The notes under the pieces are model-generated. The model made no database searches. It was not told the DNA's origin and saw only the letters and a program-made list of their open reading frames with translations. Both the position numbers and the translations under genes were made by a program. Below are positions 17,476-26,241 of a stretch of 64,000 nucleotides of DNA, piece by piece; positions within the stretch are counted from its first letter, which is position 1; every line of letters starts with the position of its first letter. This stretch comes from RPQJ01 sp963846885. Lineage in GTDB: Bacteria > Pseudomonadota > Gammaproteobacteria > Steroidobacterales > Steroidobacteraceae. The stretch lies in NCBI GenBank assembly GCA_963846885.1, contig CAWJXS010000019.1:62001-126000 (forward strand). The letters run 5' to 3'.

Positions 17476-19334
17476 AGGCTCGCTGGATGAGCGTTCTCGA
17501 TCTCGGGGCAGGTGGCGTGCAGTCGTGGCAATGAAACGACGAACTCAGTGCCCTTGCCGACGCCTTCGCTGTGCACGGTAACCTGCCCGCCGTGCAGTTC
17601 CACCAGGCGACGGACCACGGCCAGGCCGATGCCGAGTCCGCCGCTGGGGGCATTTCCGGGCTTGCGAATCTGCGCAAACAGTTCGAACACGCGCGGCAGG
17701 TCGGCAGGTGCGATGCCGATTCCGTCGTCGCGCACGCGCAGCACGATCTCGTCGCCGTGAGCCTGCAGGGCAACCTCGATATGGCATTCCTGCTGCGTGT
17801 ACTTGCTGGCGTTGCTCAGCAGGTTGCCGATGATCTGGTGCAGGCGGGTCTCGTCGCCGATGACCCAGGCTGGCGAATCGCAATGCACGACGATCTGCTT
17901 CTGATGTTCATCGAGCTGTGCCTGCAAGGCCTGGACCTCGTTGCGCAGGATCCCGCAGAGGTCGACCGGCTCGCGTCGCAGCTCGATCACATTGCGTGTC
18001 ACTCGGCTCATGTCCAGCAATTCGTCAAGCAGCTGTCGCATCTGCGCCGACTGCCGCTCGATGATCCGGCTGGCCTCGCCGATTGCAGCCGGGTCGGCGT
18101 TCCGCCGCAGCATCGCAGCTGCATAGCCGATGGGCGCGAGCGGATTGCGCAACTCGTGTGCAAGCGTCGCGAGGAACACGTCCTTCTGTCGATCCATGCG
18201 CTCGAGTTCGCGCTGTGCCGTCTTCAACGCGGTAATGTCGGTGTGGACGCCAATCGCGCCGCGCACCCTGCCTTCGCCGTCGAACAGCGGCGCGGCGCTG
18301 GCAATCAGGTGCGTGACCCGCTGGTCATCGAACACCAGGTCGAGTTCGACGTCGTGCACCTCCTGGCCGGTCCGTGCGGCCACCTGCATCGGCAGTTGAT
18401 CGCCGGGAATCTCGGTGCCGTCGCGCATGCACGCGTAGGGCAGCTTCTCGCGCTGCTCGCCGGTGTAGGAAGCGTTGGTGACGGTCTCGTCGAGACCGAG
18501 CATGCGCGCGAAGCGCGGACTGACCGTGATCTGGTCGCCCTTGACGTCGTGGGCGATGGCAACGCCCGCCGGAATCAGGTCCAGCAGGGTGCGCAGTTCC
18601 TGGCTGCTGCGCTGGAGGTCGATCTCCGCATTGCGGGCCCCGGTGATGTCCATGACCACGCCATCGGCATGCTGCAACCGACCGCTGGCATCGCGCGTGA
18701 CGCGCCCGCGGACCAGCAACCAGCACCAGGTGCCGGCGGCCGTCCGGATCCGATAGCGCGTTTCGTAGCTGCTGCCGCGGCTGGCGTCGCGCAGCGCGGC
18801 CTGCAACGCCGACTGGTCGTCTGGATGAATCTCGTGCCGCCATTCGGCGAGACTGCCGTGCACGAAGCCCGCGGGCCGGCCGAGCATCGGTCCGATGTTC
18901 GCTGAGTACGCCAGCGAGCGTTTGCCGTAGTCGTAATGCCAGGTTCCGACGTTGGCGGCCGCCATGACGCGGTCGAACTCGACCCGCGCCCGTTGCGACT
19001 CCTGCGAGTGCCGGCGGGCAGAGTCGGCGATGAGGATGATCAGCGTGCCCAGTGCCACGTAACCGAGCAGGATCGCGGTACGCATGAGCCAGGGTTGGGG
19101 CAACTGACTGCTGCCGTCCACCACGCGCCAGAGGGCCACGCTGAACCCGACGGCCAGCACGAGCGTCGCAGGCCACCTTCCGCTCACCACCGCAACCAGC
19201 GCAATGGCAAGCAGGAACGGCAACTGCGAGGCGGGCCCGGCGAACGGCTGCAACAGGCTGAACAGCGAAAACGCGATCACGGTCGCGAGGCAGGAGATCA
19301 GCCAGCGCTGGCCCAAAGCGTCATCGTCGATCAT
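17220..19334 (-). CDS. Membrane PAS histidine kinase (hybrid, frame broken at the 3' end)
   Basis: The ATG at 19334 has GGGAGG 5 nt upstream. Four hydrophobic segments near the N-terminus (DUF4118/KdpD-like), then two PAS domains ('ANVGTWHYDYG' and 'LIPAGVAIAHDV'), the DHp helix with phospho-His in 'LATLAHELRNPLAPI', and the ATPase with N-box 'NLLSNASKYT', 'DDGIGIAP' and 'GGLGIGLAVV'. True coding ends at about 17490, where the frame breaks; the continuation to 17220 in this frame is not real. The receiver domain follows in the next frame to 17086. The input signal is unknown. Divergent from the M14 peptidase gene. Confidence 0.85.
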   Translation of the reverse strand: MIDDDALGQRWLISCLATVIAFSLFSLLQPFAGPASQLPFLLAIALVAVVSGRWPATLVLAVGFSVALWRVVDGSSQLPQPWLMRTAILLGYVALGTLIILIADSARRHSQESQRARVEFDRVMAAANVGTWHYDYGKRSLAYSANIGPMLGRPAGFVHGSLAEWRHEIHPDDQSALQAALRDASRGSSYETRYRIRTAAGTWCWLLVRGRVTRDASGRLQHADGVVMDITGARNAEIDLQRSSQELRTLLDLIPAGVAIAHDVKGDQITVSPRFARMLGLDETVTNASYTGEQREKLPYACMRDGTEIPGDQLPMQVAARTGQEVHDVELDLVFDDQRVTHLIASAAPLFDGEGRVRGAIGVHTDITALKTAQRELERMDRQKDVFLATLAHELRNPLAPIGYAAAMLRRNADPAAIGEASRIIERQSAQMRQLLDELLDMSRVTRNVIELRREPVDLCGILRNEVQALQAQLDEHQKQIVVHCDSPAWVIGDETRLHQIIGNLLSNASKYTQQECHIEVALQAHGDEIVLRVRDDGIGIAPADLPRVFELFAQIRKPGNAPSGGLGIGLAVVRRLVELHGGQVTVHSEGVGKGTEFVVSLPRLHATCPEIENAHPASLWRRAKPASWFATTTSMPPTPSRNCCRCTVLPCGSPTMAPAPNLQPRSSPRTPRCSTWVSPTLRVKRSPAGFAPSHGAAICCSSP

Positions 19335-19458
19335 GCAGCCTCCCTGGCGCACGGCTCTTCCCAGCATGATACGCCGCCACTGGTGGGCTGAGTGACGCAC
19401 CGAAACATGGCCGCGTCCTGGCAGTGACGCATTCGCGCGGGCCGGGTAGGCTGCGCGC

Positions 19459-21240
19459 ATGAAAACAAATCTGCGTCTGCCCGCGCTGTCAACCGGTCTC
19501 TTTGCGCTCATCGTTGCCTTGCCCATCGCCGCCGCAGCTCCCGCAAGTCCGGAGGCGATGAAAAGCGTAGCCGAGCAAACCGGGTTCAGGCGCACCGGCC
19601 GTTACGATGAAGTCGAGCGACTGTGCGCGGCTTATGCCGCGCGTTGGCCCGCGCAAGTGCGCTGCTTCGAGTTCGGCCGTTCAGCGGAGAATCGACCGTT
19701 GCTCGCACTCGCGGCGTCTGCCGATGGCACGCTCGACCCGAAGACGGTGCGGGCGCGCCAACGGCCGGTCGTCCTGTTCCAGGGCGGCATCCATGCGGGC
19801 GAGATCGACGGCAAGGATGCGGGCTTCATCGCGTTGCGCGAGTTGCTCGAAGGAAGTGTCAGCCGCGGCGCCCTCGCGCGCACGACGGTGCTGTTCGTGC
19901 CCGTGTTCAACGTCGACGGTCATGAGCGGTTCAAGGCCTGGAACCGTCCCAACCAGCGCGGCCCGGAGGAAATGGGTTGGCGCGCGACGGCACAGAACCT
20001 GAACCTGAATCGTGACTACATGAAGGTCGAAGCGCCGGAGATGCGCGCGATGATGGCGCTGCTGAATGCGTGGGATCCCATCCTGTACGCCGACCTGCAC
20101 GTGACGGACGGGGCCCAGTTGCGCGAAGACCTGTCGGTGGAAATCGAGCCTGGGCATGGCTTCGATCTCGAGTTCGGTCGCACGGGCCACGCCGTGCGCG
20201 ACGCGGTCCTCGAGCGCCTGCAGCGGGAAGGCTTCCGCGCACTGCCTTTCTACCCCGAGTTCGTCGAGGCCGACCGGCCGGAGTCCGGCGTCATGGCCGA
20301 GGTCCGCTCACCCAGGTTCAGCAACAGCTACTGGGCCACCCGCAATCGCTTCGGCGCGCTGGTCGAGACGCATTCGTGGCAGGACTACCCGCGCCGCGTG
20401 GCGGCCACTCGCGCCACCATTCTCGCGATGGTGGACCTGGCGGCACGCGACGGCGCGGAATGGCTTGCAGCAGCGCGTCTAGCCGACGCTCGCGCCGCGG
20501 GGCTGGGCGGACAGCCGGTGGCGCTGAGTTTCAAGAACTCGGACGCCGTGCGGACGGTGGAGTTGCTTGGCTATCGTTACACGCGGGAGCCATCGACGGT
20601 TTCCGGCGAACCCTGGATTCGCTACGACGCGACGCGGCCCGAGGTCTGGCACGTGCCGCTCAAGTACGAAGTGATTCCCGCGCTCACGCTCACCGCACCG
20701 GCCAAGGGCTATGTGGTGCCAGCTGCACATGCAGCTTGGGTAGGGGAGAAGCTGGCTGCACACGGCGTCGAGTTCCAGCAGATCGGGAGTGCGGAACCTG
20801 CCAGCGCCGTGCAGACCTTTCGTGCGACGGCAGTCGACGTCGTGAAAGGTACCTTTGAGGGTCGTGCGGTCATGACCGTCGACGGTGCGTGGCGTGACGA
20901 ACGGCGTGACATCGGGGCAGGCGCGTTGTTCGTCCCAATCGCGCAGCCCAAGGCGCGCCTCGTCATGTCGCTGCTCGAGCCGCAGGCACCCGATTCCCTG
21001 GTGTCATGGGGCTATTTCGCGTCCGCGTTCGAGCGCAAGGAATACATGGAGGGCTACGTCGTCGAAGGCGTGGCGCGCGAGATGATGGCGCAGGATCCGG
21101 CGTTGAAAGCTGAGTTCGAGCAGCGCTTGCGCAGCGACGCGGAGTTTGCGGCGAGTCCGGCGGCCCGGCTCGACTTCTTTTACCGCCGTCATCCGGCGTG
21201 GGACGAGCGCTTCAATCTTTACCCGGTCTACCGCCGCTAG
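19459..21240 (+). CDS. Exported M14 zinc carboxypeptidase
   Basis: 593 aa with a signal peptide (about 1-27). The M14 domain spans about 40-320: zinc ligands H112 and E115 in 'GGIHAGEIDGKD', third ligand in 'ADLHVTDG', and probable catalytic Glu in 'ALVETHSWQDY'. The remaining 250 aa form an accessory C-terminal domain, common in this exported subfamily. Likely removes C-terminal residues from peptides in the periplasm. Its stop codon lies inside the 27-bp outer arm of the palindromic element at 21237. Confidence 0.88.
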   Translation: MKTNLRLPALSTGLFALIVALPIAAAAPASPEAMKSVAEQTGFRRTGRYDEVERLCAAYAARWPAQVRCFEFGRSAENRPLLALAASADGTLDPKTVRARQRPVVLFQGGIHAGEIDGKDAGFIALRELLEGSVSRGALARTTVLFVPVFNVDGHERFKAWNRPNQRGPEEMGWRATAQNLNLNRDYMKVEAPEMRAMMALLNAWDPILYADLHVTDGAQLREDLSVEIEPGHGFDLEFGRTGHAVRDAVLERLQREGFRALPFYPEFVEADRPESGVMAEVRSPRFSNSYWATRNRFGALVETHSWQDYPRRVAATRATILAMVDLAARDGAEWLAAARLADARAAGLGGQPVALSFKNSDAVRTVELLGYRYTREPSTVSGEPWIRYDATRPEVWHVPLKYEVIPALTLTAPAKGYVVPAAHAAWVGEKLAAHGVEFQQIGSAEPASAVQTFRATAVDVVKGTFEGRAVMTVDGAWRDERRDIGAGALFVPIAQPKARLVMSLLEPQAPDSLVSWGYFASAFERKEYMEGYVVEGVAREMMAQDPALKAEFEQRLRSDAEFAASPAARLDFFYRRHPAWDERFNLYPVYRR

Positions 21241-21377
21241 GGAAGCTCTGCACAGGTCCACAACGGCCGCCACGGTCACCTTACTATCCGGTAGCCGTCA
21301 CTGAGCACTCAAGGTCAGCCGCGCAGGTTTCCAATTCGGCACCGCGCGTCAAACAGCGAGGGCGACCAGTCGCTGGC

Positions 21378-21451
21378 GCGTCCGACCCGGGACCGTTCCC
21401 CGAGCTTGGAAAGGCAGACACGCGCTCTGGGAACGGTCCCGGGTCGGACGC
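21378..21451. repeat. Hairpin A: 23-bp perfect stem, 28-nt loop
   Basis: Arms 21378-21400 (GCGTCCGACCCGGGACCGTT plus CCC) and 21429-21451 are perfect reverse complements. The loop at 21401-21428 is the exact reverse complement of the loop of hairpin B. Confidence 0.9.
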
Positions 21452-21482
21452 TTGCGACATGCCAGCCTGCGACGCTGCCAGA

Positions 21483-21556
21483 GCGCTCGATCCGGTGCCT
21501 GTCACAGAGCGCGTGTCTGCCTTTCCAAGCTCGGTGACAGGCACCGGATCGAGCGC
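21483..21556. repeat. Hairpin B: 23-bp perfect stem, 28-nt loop
   Basis: Arms 21483-21505 (GCGCTCGATCCGGTGCCTGT plus CAC) and 21534-21556 are perfect reverse complements. The stem sequence is unrelated to hairpin A, yet stem and loop lengths are identical and the loop (21506-21533) is hairpin A's loop inverted. Confidence 0.9.
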
Positions 21557-21633
21557 ACGCAACGCGTCACTTGCGGACCTGTGCAGAGCTTCCCTAGCAA
21601 CGCGCGTGGGGAGAACGCGCCGGCGAACTGGCT

Positions 21634-24417
21634 TCAGCCAGCCGCGGAGCGCGGCGACGTCTCGGTGAGGCGGAAGCGTCCGGTCGCGGTGAGGTCGATG
21701 GCTTGCGCAGGCTCCTCGGCGCGGAGGGCGGCGCGGCGCGACATGAACGACGTCCGCTCGACCAGCTCGAGGCTGCTGGAAGTGGCAAAGAGGAAGCCCT
21801 GGCCCGCGACGCAGCCGAGGTCCAGCAGTGTCGACACCTGGCTTTCGTTCTCGATTCCCTCGGCGACCGTTTCGAGGCCGAGCGTGGTTGCAAGCATCAC
21901 GACGGCCCGCGCCAGTTCCGGGCCACCGTCCTGTTCGGTCAGCCGGCTGACGAACGCGCGATCGATCTTGAGGATGTCGATCGGGAAGCGGTGCAGGTAC
22001 GAGAGCGACGAATACCCCATGCCGAAATCGTCGATGGCGAGACGGACGCCCAGCGCCTTCAGTTCGCGGAAGCGCTCGAGATTGACTTCGGTGTTCTGCA
22101 TGATCGTGCTCTCGGTGAGCTCGATCACGAGATTGCCGGGCTCCAGGCCAGAGACCTCCAGCGCGTGCCGGACGTCGCCGACCAGGTCGCCCTGCTGCAG
22201 GTGACGCCCGGAGATGTTGACGGCTACCCGCAGTCCCTTGCCTGCTTCGACGGAATCGCTCCACGCGTGAATCTGGCTGCACGCTTCGACCAGCACGTGG
22301 CGGCCGAGCTCGACGATCCTGCCGGACTCCTCTGCAATCGAGATGAACGCGCCGGGCATGACGATCCCGCGCTCCGGGTGATTCCAGCGCACCAGCGCCT
22401 CGACGCCCAGCAATTCGCGGCTGGTGAGGTCGACGACCGGCTGGAACTCGACGAAGAACTCCTTCTCCGCGAGTGCCCGGTCGATATCGTGCTCCAGGCG
22501 CAGGCGGTCGTGCAGTTGCTCCTGCATGTGCGGCTTGAACAGCACGCAGCGTGCCTTGCCGGCGGCCTTCGCGTTGTACATCGCGATGTCGGCCTTCCGC
22601 AGCAGCTGCTCGGCGTCGTCGCCCGGCTCGGAGCAGGCGGCACCAATGCTCGCCGTGGACTCGATGCCGCGCCCGTCGACCAGCAGGGGCCGGTTGAAGG
22701 CGGCGGTAATGGGCGTGGCGATGCGCTCGACGTCCGTGTCGTTGCGGATGCCTTCGAGCAATATGGCGAACTCGTCGCCGCCGAGGCGCGCCACGGTGTC
22801 TGAAGGCCGGGTCGCCTTGACGAGTCGCTGCGCGGCGGCCTGCAGCAGACGGTCGCCGGCGTCGTGCCCCAGCGAGTCGTTGATGTTCTTGAAGTTGTCC
22901 AGGTCGAGGAACATGACCGCGACGCGTTGCTGCGACCGCTGCGAAAGGGTCAGGGCGTGCTCGACGCGGTTCCAGAACAGGCTGCGGTTCGCCAGCAGCG
23001 TGAGCGGGTCGTGGAAGGCCAGCTTGCGCAACTGCTCCTCCAGCGCCTTGCGCTCGCTGACGTCGCGGAAATTCAGTGCAAGCCCGGCAATGGCCGGGTC
23101 TTCGTTCAGGTTGCTGCCCACGCATTCGAGCGTGCTGCGCCGGTCGCCCGTCTCGAATACCAGTTCGATCGGGCCGACCACGCGGCCACGAGTCGCCGCC
23201 ACCTCGCCCAGGAAGGCGGCAAGCCGTTCGCCGTCCCCGTCGACCCAGCGGTCGAGCAGGCTCACGCCGGCAAGGTCGTCCGGATTGATGGCGAACGTGC
23301 GCTCGGCGGCAGACGAGGCGAATTGCAGGCGGCCGTCCACGTCGGTGATCATGATGACGTCGGAGGCGTTCCTGATCAGCGATGCATAGCGGGCCTCGAC
23401 CAGCCCGGCGGCGCGCTGTTCGCGGAGCAGCGCGTCATCGCGCGAGAGTACGCCCTGGCGCACCATCACCAGCGACGTGAGGAGGAAGATGATCACGGTC
23501 ATCATGTTGACCGGGCTCGCGGCGGTGCTGCGCTCGACGTAAACCAGCACGCCGAACGACATCATCATGGCGATGTAGGGGATGCCATCGATCAACGCGA
23601 CGCTCAGGGCGCTTGGCGCCCGCTTGACGGTCCGTTCGCCACGCAGCTGCTCGCGCGCCGCGGCGGCCAGCCAGACGTAGCAAGAGAGGTAGATGACGTC
23701 GGAGACGCCACCCGGGATGTAGCTGCCGTCCACCTTCGACATGGCCCAGACGATGTCGGCGATGGACATCGACGCGAAGCCGAGCGTCAGCAGCATCAGC
23801 GCGCGCCGCCGGATCGGGGAGGCGCCGGAGTGCATCAGGAGAACGCCGCACGCAAGCAGCATGAGGCAATTGAGGGCGATGTAGGTCTGCGCCAGGCCGT
23901 ACTTGAGCAGGTTGGGATCGCGCTGGGATTCGGCGGTGGGGGCGATCACCAGGAACCAGAAAAACGCCCCGAAGCCCAGCATCAGGATCGTGGTGTCGAG
24001 CCCGAGCCGCAGCCACTGCACGCGGACCGATGCCGTGCGAAATACCGTGAGGACGGCCGCGAAGACGAGCGGGTAGAACGCGACGAAGAACAGGTCGCCG
24101 ATCGACGGAAACGGGTCGATGCCGTAGAGCCAGAAGGTGGCGTGCAGCCCGTTGCCCACGCTGTACGCGAACATCGCCGCGGCGAGCAGCGACCAGGTGC
24201 GGCGCGCGGCCGGATCAGTCGCGCCTTTGGCGGCGGCTCCGGTCAGGACGGCCACGACGAGGCTGGCGACCGTATCGGAGTAGAGGTTGAAGAGATCGAG
24301 CAGCGGCCGGCCAGCGGTATCGACGAGAAGCAGCGCGATCGCCACCGCGATATAAACGAACAGGCCAACGGCAACGCCGCCCGTCCAGCCGGTGCTGAAT
24401 CGTTCGCGCTTCGTCAT
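21634..24417 (-). CDS. Membrane-anchored PAS-GGDEF-EAL protein
   Basis: 927 aa from the ATG at 24417 (a start 78 bp upstream adds a basic shadow). About ten membrane segments occupy residues 10-320, an unassigned integral-membrane sensor. Then a PAS domain ('YASLIRNASDVIMITDVDG'), a GGDEF domain with intact 'RLGGDEFAIL' and an upstream RxxD inhibitory site ('RPSD'), and an EAL domain with 'GVEALVRWNHP', 'ELTESTIM' and 'IDDFGMGYSSL'. Both c-di-GMP synthesis and breakdown look possible. It ends 37 bp from the palindromic element. Confidence 0.92.
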   Translation of the reverse strand: MTKRERFSTGWTGGVAVGLFVYIAVAIALLLVDTAGRPLLDLFNLYSDTVASLVVAVLTGAAAKGATDPAARRTWSLLAAAMFAYSVGNGLHATFWLYGIDPFPSIGDLFFVAFYPLVFAAVLTVFRTASVRVQWLRLGLDTTILMLGFGAFFWFLVIAPTAESQRDPNLLKYGLAQTYIALNCLMLLACGVLLMHSGASPIRRRALMLLTLGFASMSIADIVWAMSKVDGSYIPGGVSDVIYLSCYVWLAAAAREQLRGERTVKRAPSALSVALIDGIPYIAMMMSFGVLVYVERSTAASPVNMMTVIIFLLTSLVMVRQGVLSRDDALLREQRAAGLVEARYASLIRNASDVIMITDVDGRLQFASSAAERTFAINPDDLAGVSLLDRWVDGDGERLAAFLGEVAATRGRVVGPIELVFETGDRRSTLECVGSNLNEDPAIAGLALNFRDVSERKALEEQLRKLAFHDPLTLLANRSLFWNRVEHALTLSQRSQQRVAVMFLDLDNFKNINDSLGHDAGDRLLQAAAQRLVKATRPSDTVARLGGDEFAILLEGIRNDTDVERIATPITAAFNRPLLVDGRGIESTASIGAACSEPGDDAEQLLRKADIAMYNAKAAGKARCVLFKPHMQEQLHDRLRLEHDIDRALAEKEFFVEFQPVVDLTSRELLGVEALVRWNHPERGIVMPGAFISIAEESGRIVELGRHVLVEACSQIHAWSDSVEAGKGLRVAVNISGRHLQQGDLVGDVRHALEVSGLEPGNLVIELTESTIMQNTEVNLERFRELKALGVRLAIDDFGMGYSSLSYLHRFPIDILKIDRAFVSRLTEQDGGPELARAVVMLATTLGLETVAEGIENESQVSTLLDLGCVAGQGFLFATSSSLELVERTSFMSRRAALRAEEPAQAIDLTATGRFRLTETSPRSAAG

Positions 24418-24684
24418 GCCGTCGCTCGTTCGCCGCCTTGCGCCATGCTGCCGCTGCGCCTCCCAGCGCCGCCGACCCCATTTGATTTCGCACATCTAGC
24501 CTCAAGCGGCGGCGTGGCGTCTGTGACCCTGGTACTCAAAACATGACGCAATTTCGTGACCGGTCTCACACTTGGGCTGCCCGGGTTCGGACTGGTAACT
24601 TTTGCAATGGCTGCCGTTCGTTGCGCCTGCGCGCTCTGCGGCGTAAACAGGAATGCCATCACAGGGACGCGGAAAGGGGGGGCT

Positions 24685-25176
24685 ATGAACCTTCAGGACT
24701 GGGGAGCGCTCGGTGAAATCGTGGGTGCCATTGCGGTGGTGGCATCGCTGATCTACCTCGCCAAGCAGATCGGGCAGCACACACACCAGATCGAGGAGGG
24801 GCGGCGGCTGGCACTCGCCCAGACGTACCAGATGCGTGCCGATGCCCTGCAGGCGATGCTGGTGCAGGCCGCAGACTCGGCGCATATCGGCCCGATCATC
24901 ATCCGGCTGACCGAACTCGGCTATCCGCAGGACGTCACCGCGCTGGATCGGCTGTCGCAGGAGGAACTGGGGCGGTTCCGTATGTGGCAGATCGCACAGC
25001 AGACCCACTGGGACAACATGCACTACCAGTACCAGCAGGGCTTTCTCGATCCGGAGTACTACGAGGACGCGTTCAGGGAACGTGTCGTGCGACTCGCGCC
25101 GACATGGCGCGCGCTCGGCCTGACCAGTGGCCGCAGGAGCTTTTTCGCGGAAATCGAACGCCTGTCGCGGGAATGA
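24685..25176 (+). CDS. Conserved hypothetical protein with one N-terminal membrane helix
   Basis: 163 aa from the ATG at 24685, preceded by a purine-rich GGAAAGGGGGGG. It opens 'MNLQDWGALGEIVGAIAVVA', a single membrane helix, then a soluble alpha-helical domain rich in Gln and Arg. I recognise the type as a common uncharacterised proteobacterial family but know no function. An upstream in-frame start at 24556 would add a stretch that does not look coding. The 268 bp between this gene and the GGDEF-EAL start hold no feature I can support. Confidence 0.65.
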   Translation: MNLQDWGALGEIVGAIAVVASLIYLAKQIGQHTHQIEEGRRLALAQTYQMRADALQAMLVQAADSAHIGPIIIRLTELGYPQDVTALDRLSQEELGRFRMWQIAQQTHWDNMHYQYQQGFLDPEYYEDAFRERVVRLAPTWRALGLTSGRRSFFAEIERLSRE

Positions 25177-25265
25177 TGCCCGCATGATGCAAATGCGCTA
25201 TGTCACATCACGGTCATGTTGTGGCACGCTAGTGCCCTTGTCGACAACGTCAACAGAAGGCATCG

Positions 25266-26180
25266 ATGCGCCGGCGCGATAAACACGGTTGGGTGATGAT
25301 CAAGCCGGCGCTGCTCCTGTCGTTGTCGCTGCCCGTCGCTGCGGCATCCGCGGCGCCAGTGCAGGCCCCGCCAACGGTCGCGGTTGCTGCCCAGCAGATG
25401 GCGCCCGCGAGACTCGCCCTGGCCTCCAGGCCCGATGTCCGTTCGCACTCGTTCTACGTGTTCGACGAGTCCACCTCGTCGGTGCTCGCGGCGCGCAACG
25501 AGCGCGCCGCCGTCCCGGTTGCTTCCATCACCAAGCTCATGACGGCCCTGGTCGTGCTGGACGCGGGCCAGTCGATGCGGCAGACCCTGACCATCACGGC
25601 CGACGACGTCCGTGGCACCGCTGGCAACTCGTCACGACTGCCGGTGGGTGCCCGCCTGACGCGCGAAGACCTGCTGCGACTCGCCCTGATGTCGTCCGAG
25701 AATCGCGCGGCCCACGCGCTCTGCCGCAACTATCCGAAGGGGCTGGCCGCGTGCGTCAAGGCCATGAACAGCAAGGCGGCCGTTCTGCGCATGGCAACGG
25801 CTCGCTTCGTCGATCCCACGGGCCTGTCGAGTGGCAACGTGGCAAGCGCTGCGGACCTGGCCAAGCTGGTGATCGCCTCGGCCGCCAACCCGCAGATCAG
25901 CGCTTTCAGCACGGCCGCGCGTCATACCGTGACCGTCAACCGCCGCGCGATAGAGTTCCGCAACACGAACCTGCTGGTCGACAACCCCAGCTGGCAGGTC
26001 GACGTGCAGAAGACCGGCTACATTGCCGAAGCCGGTCGCTGCCTGGTGATGCAGACGGTGATCGACGGCCGGGCCGTCGTGATCGTGCTGCTCAATTCCT
26101 GGGGCAAGTACACCAGGATCGCGGATGCAAAGCGCATCCGCACCTGGATGGAAACGCAAACCCGCGTCGCGGCGCTCTAG
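25266..26180 (+). CDS. D-alanyl-D-alanine endopeptidase/carboxypeptidase (PBP7-like, S11)
   Basis: 304 aa. A signal peptide follows a basic N-terminus. All three penicillin-binding motifs are present: 'SITK' (SxxK) within 'PVASITKLMTALV', 'SEN' within 'ALMSSENRAA', and 'KTG' within 'VQKTGYI'. Length and lack of a C-terminal anchor fit PbpG/DacC-like murein endopeptidases that trim peptidoglycan cross-links. AGAAGG precedes the ATG; an internal ATG at 25296 is the alternative start. A 10-bp palindrome, TTGTCGACAA, sits at 25238-25247 just upstream. Confidence 0.9.
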   Translation: MRRRDKHGWVMIKPALLLSLSLPVAAASAAPVQAPPTVAVAAQQMAPARLALASRPDVRSHSFYVFDESTSSVLAARNERAAVPVASITKLMTALVVLDAGQSMRQTLTITADDVRGTAGNSSRLPVGARLTREDLLRLALMSSENRAAHALCRNYPKGLAACVKAMNSKAAVLRMATARFVDPTGLSSGNVASAADLAKLVIASAANPQISAFSTAARHTVTVNRRAIEFRNTNLLVDNPSWQVDVQKTGYIAEAGRCLVMQTVIDGRAVVIVLLNSWGKYTRIADAKRIRTWMETQTRVAAL

Positions 26181-26241
26181 CGGGCCGCGTTCGGGCCAAC
26201 TACATCGTGGCCACGGGCGACTGCGGGTTGCTACGATGATT

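Larger units (their letters stand above)
21237..21597. repeat. 361-bp nested palindromic element
   Basis: Bounded by a 27-bp inverted repeat with 26 of 27 matches (21237-21263 against 21571-21597; CTAGGGAAGCTCTGCACAGG and onward). It contains two large hairpins (21378-21451 and 21483-21556). No ORF within it looks coding. It fills the whole gap between the M14 peptidase and GGDEF-EAL genes, which converge on it. It looks like a non-autonomous mobile or REP/BIME-like unit, or a structured bidirectional terminator. No transposase is present in the window. Confidence 0.75.

Noticed and set aside
22864..24546. 560-aa plus-strand ORF opposite the GGDEF-EAL gene
   Set aside because: No domain signature, extreme His/Arg/Glu content; the opposite strand has intact GGDEF and membrane segments.
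25222..25236. Sigma54-like promoter TGGCACGCTAGTGCC before the D,D-peptidase gene
   Set aside because: Spacing between the GG and GC elements is 9 instead of 10 and the TTGC part is missing; more likely a small inverted repeat.
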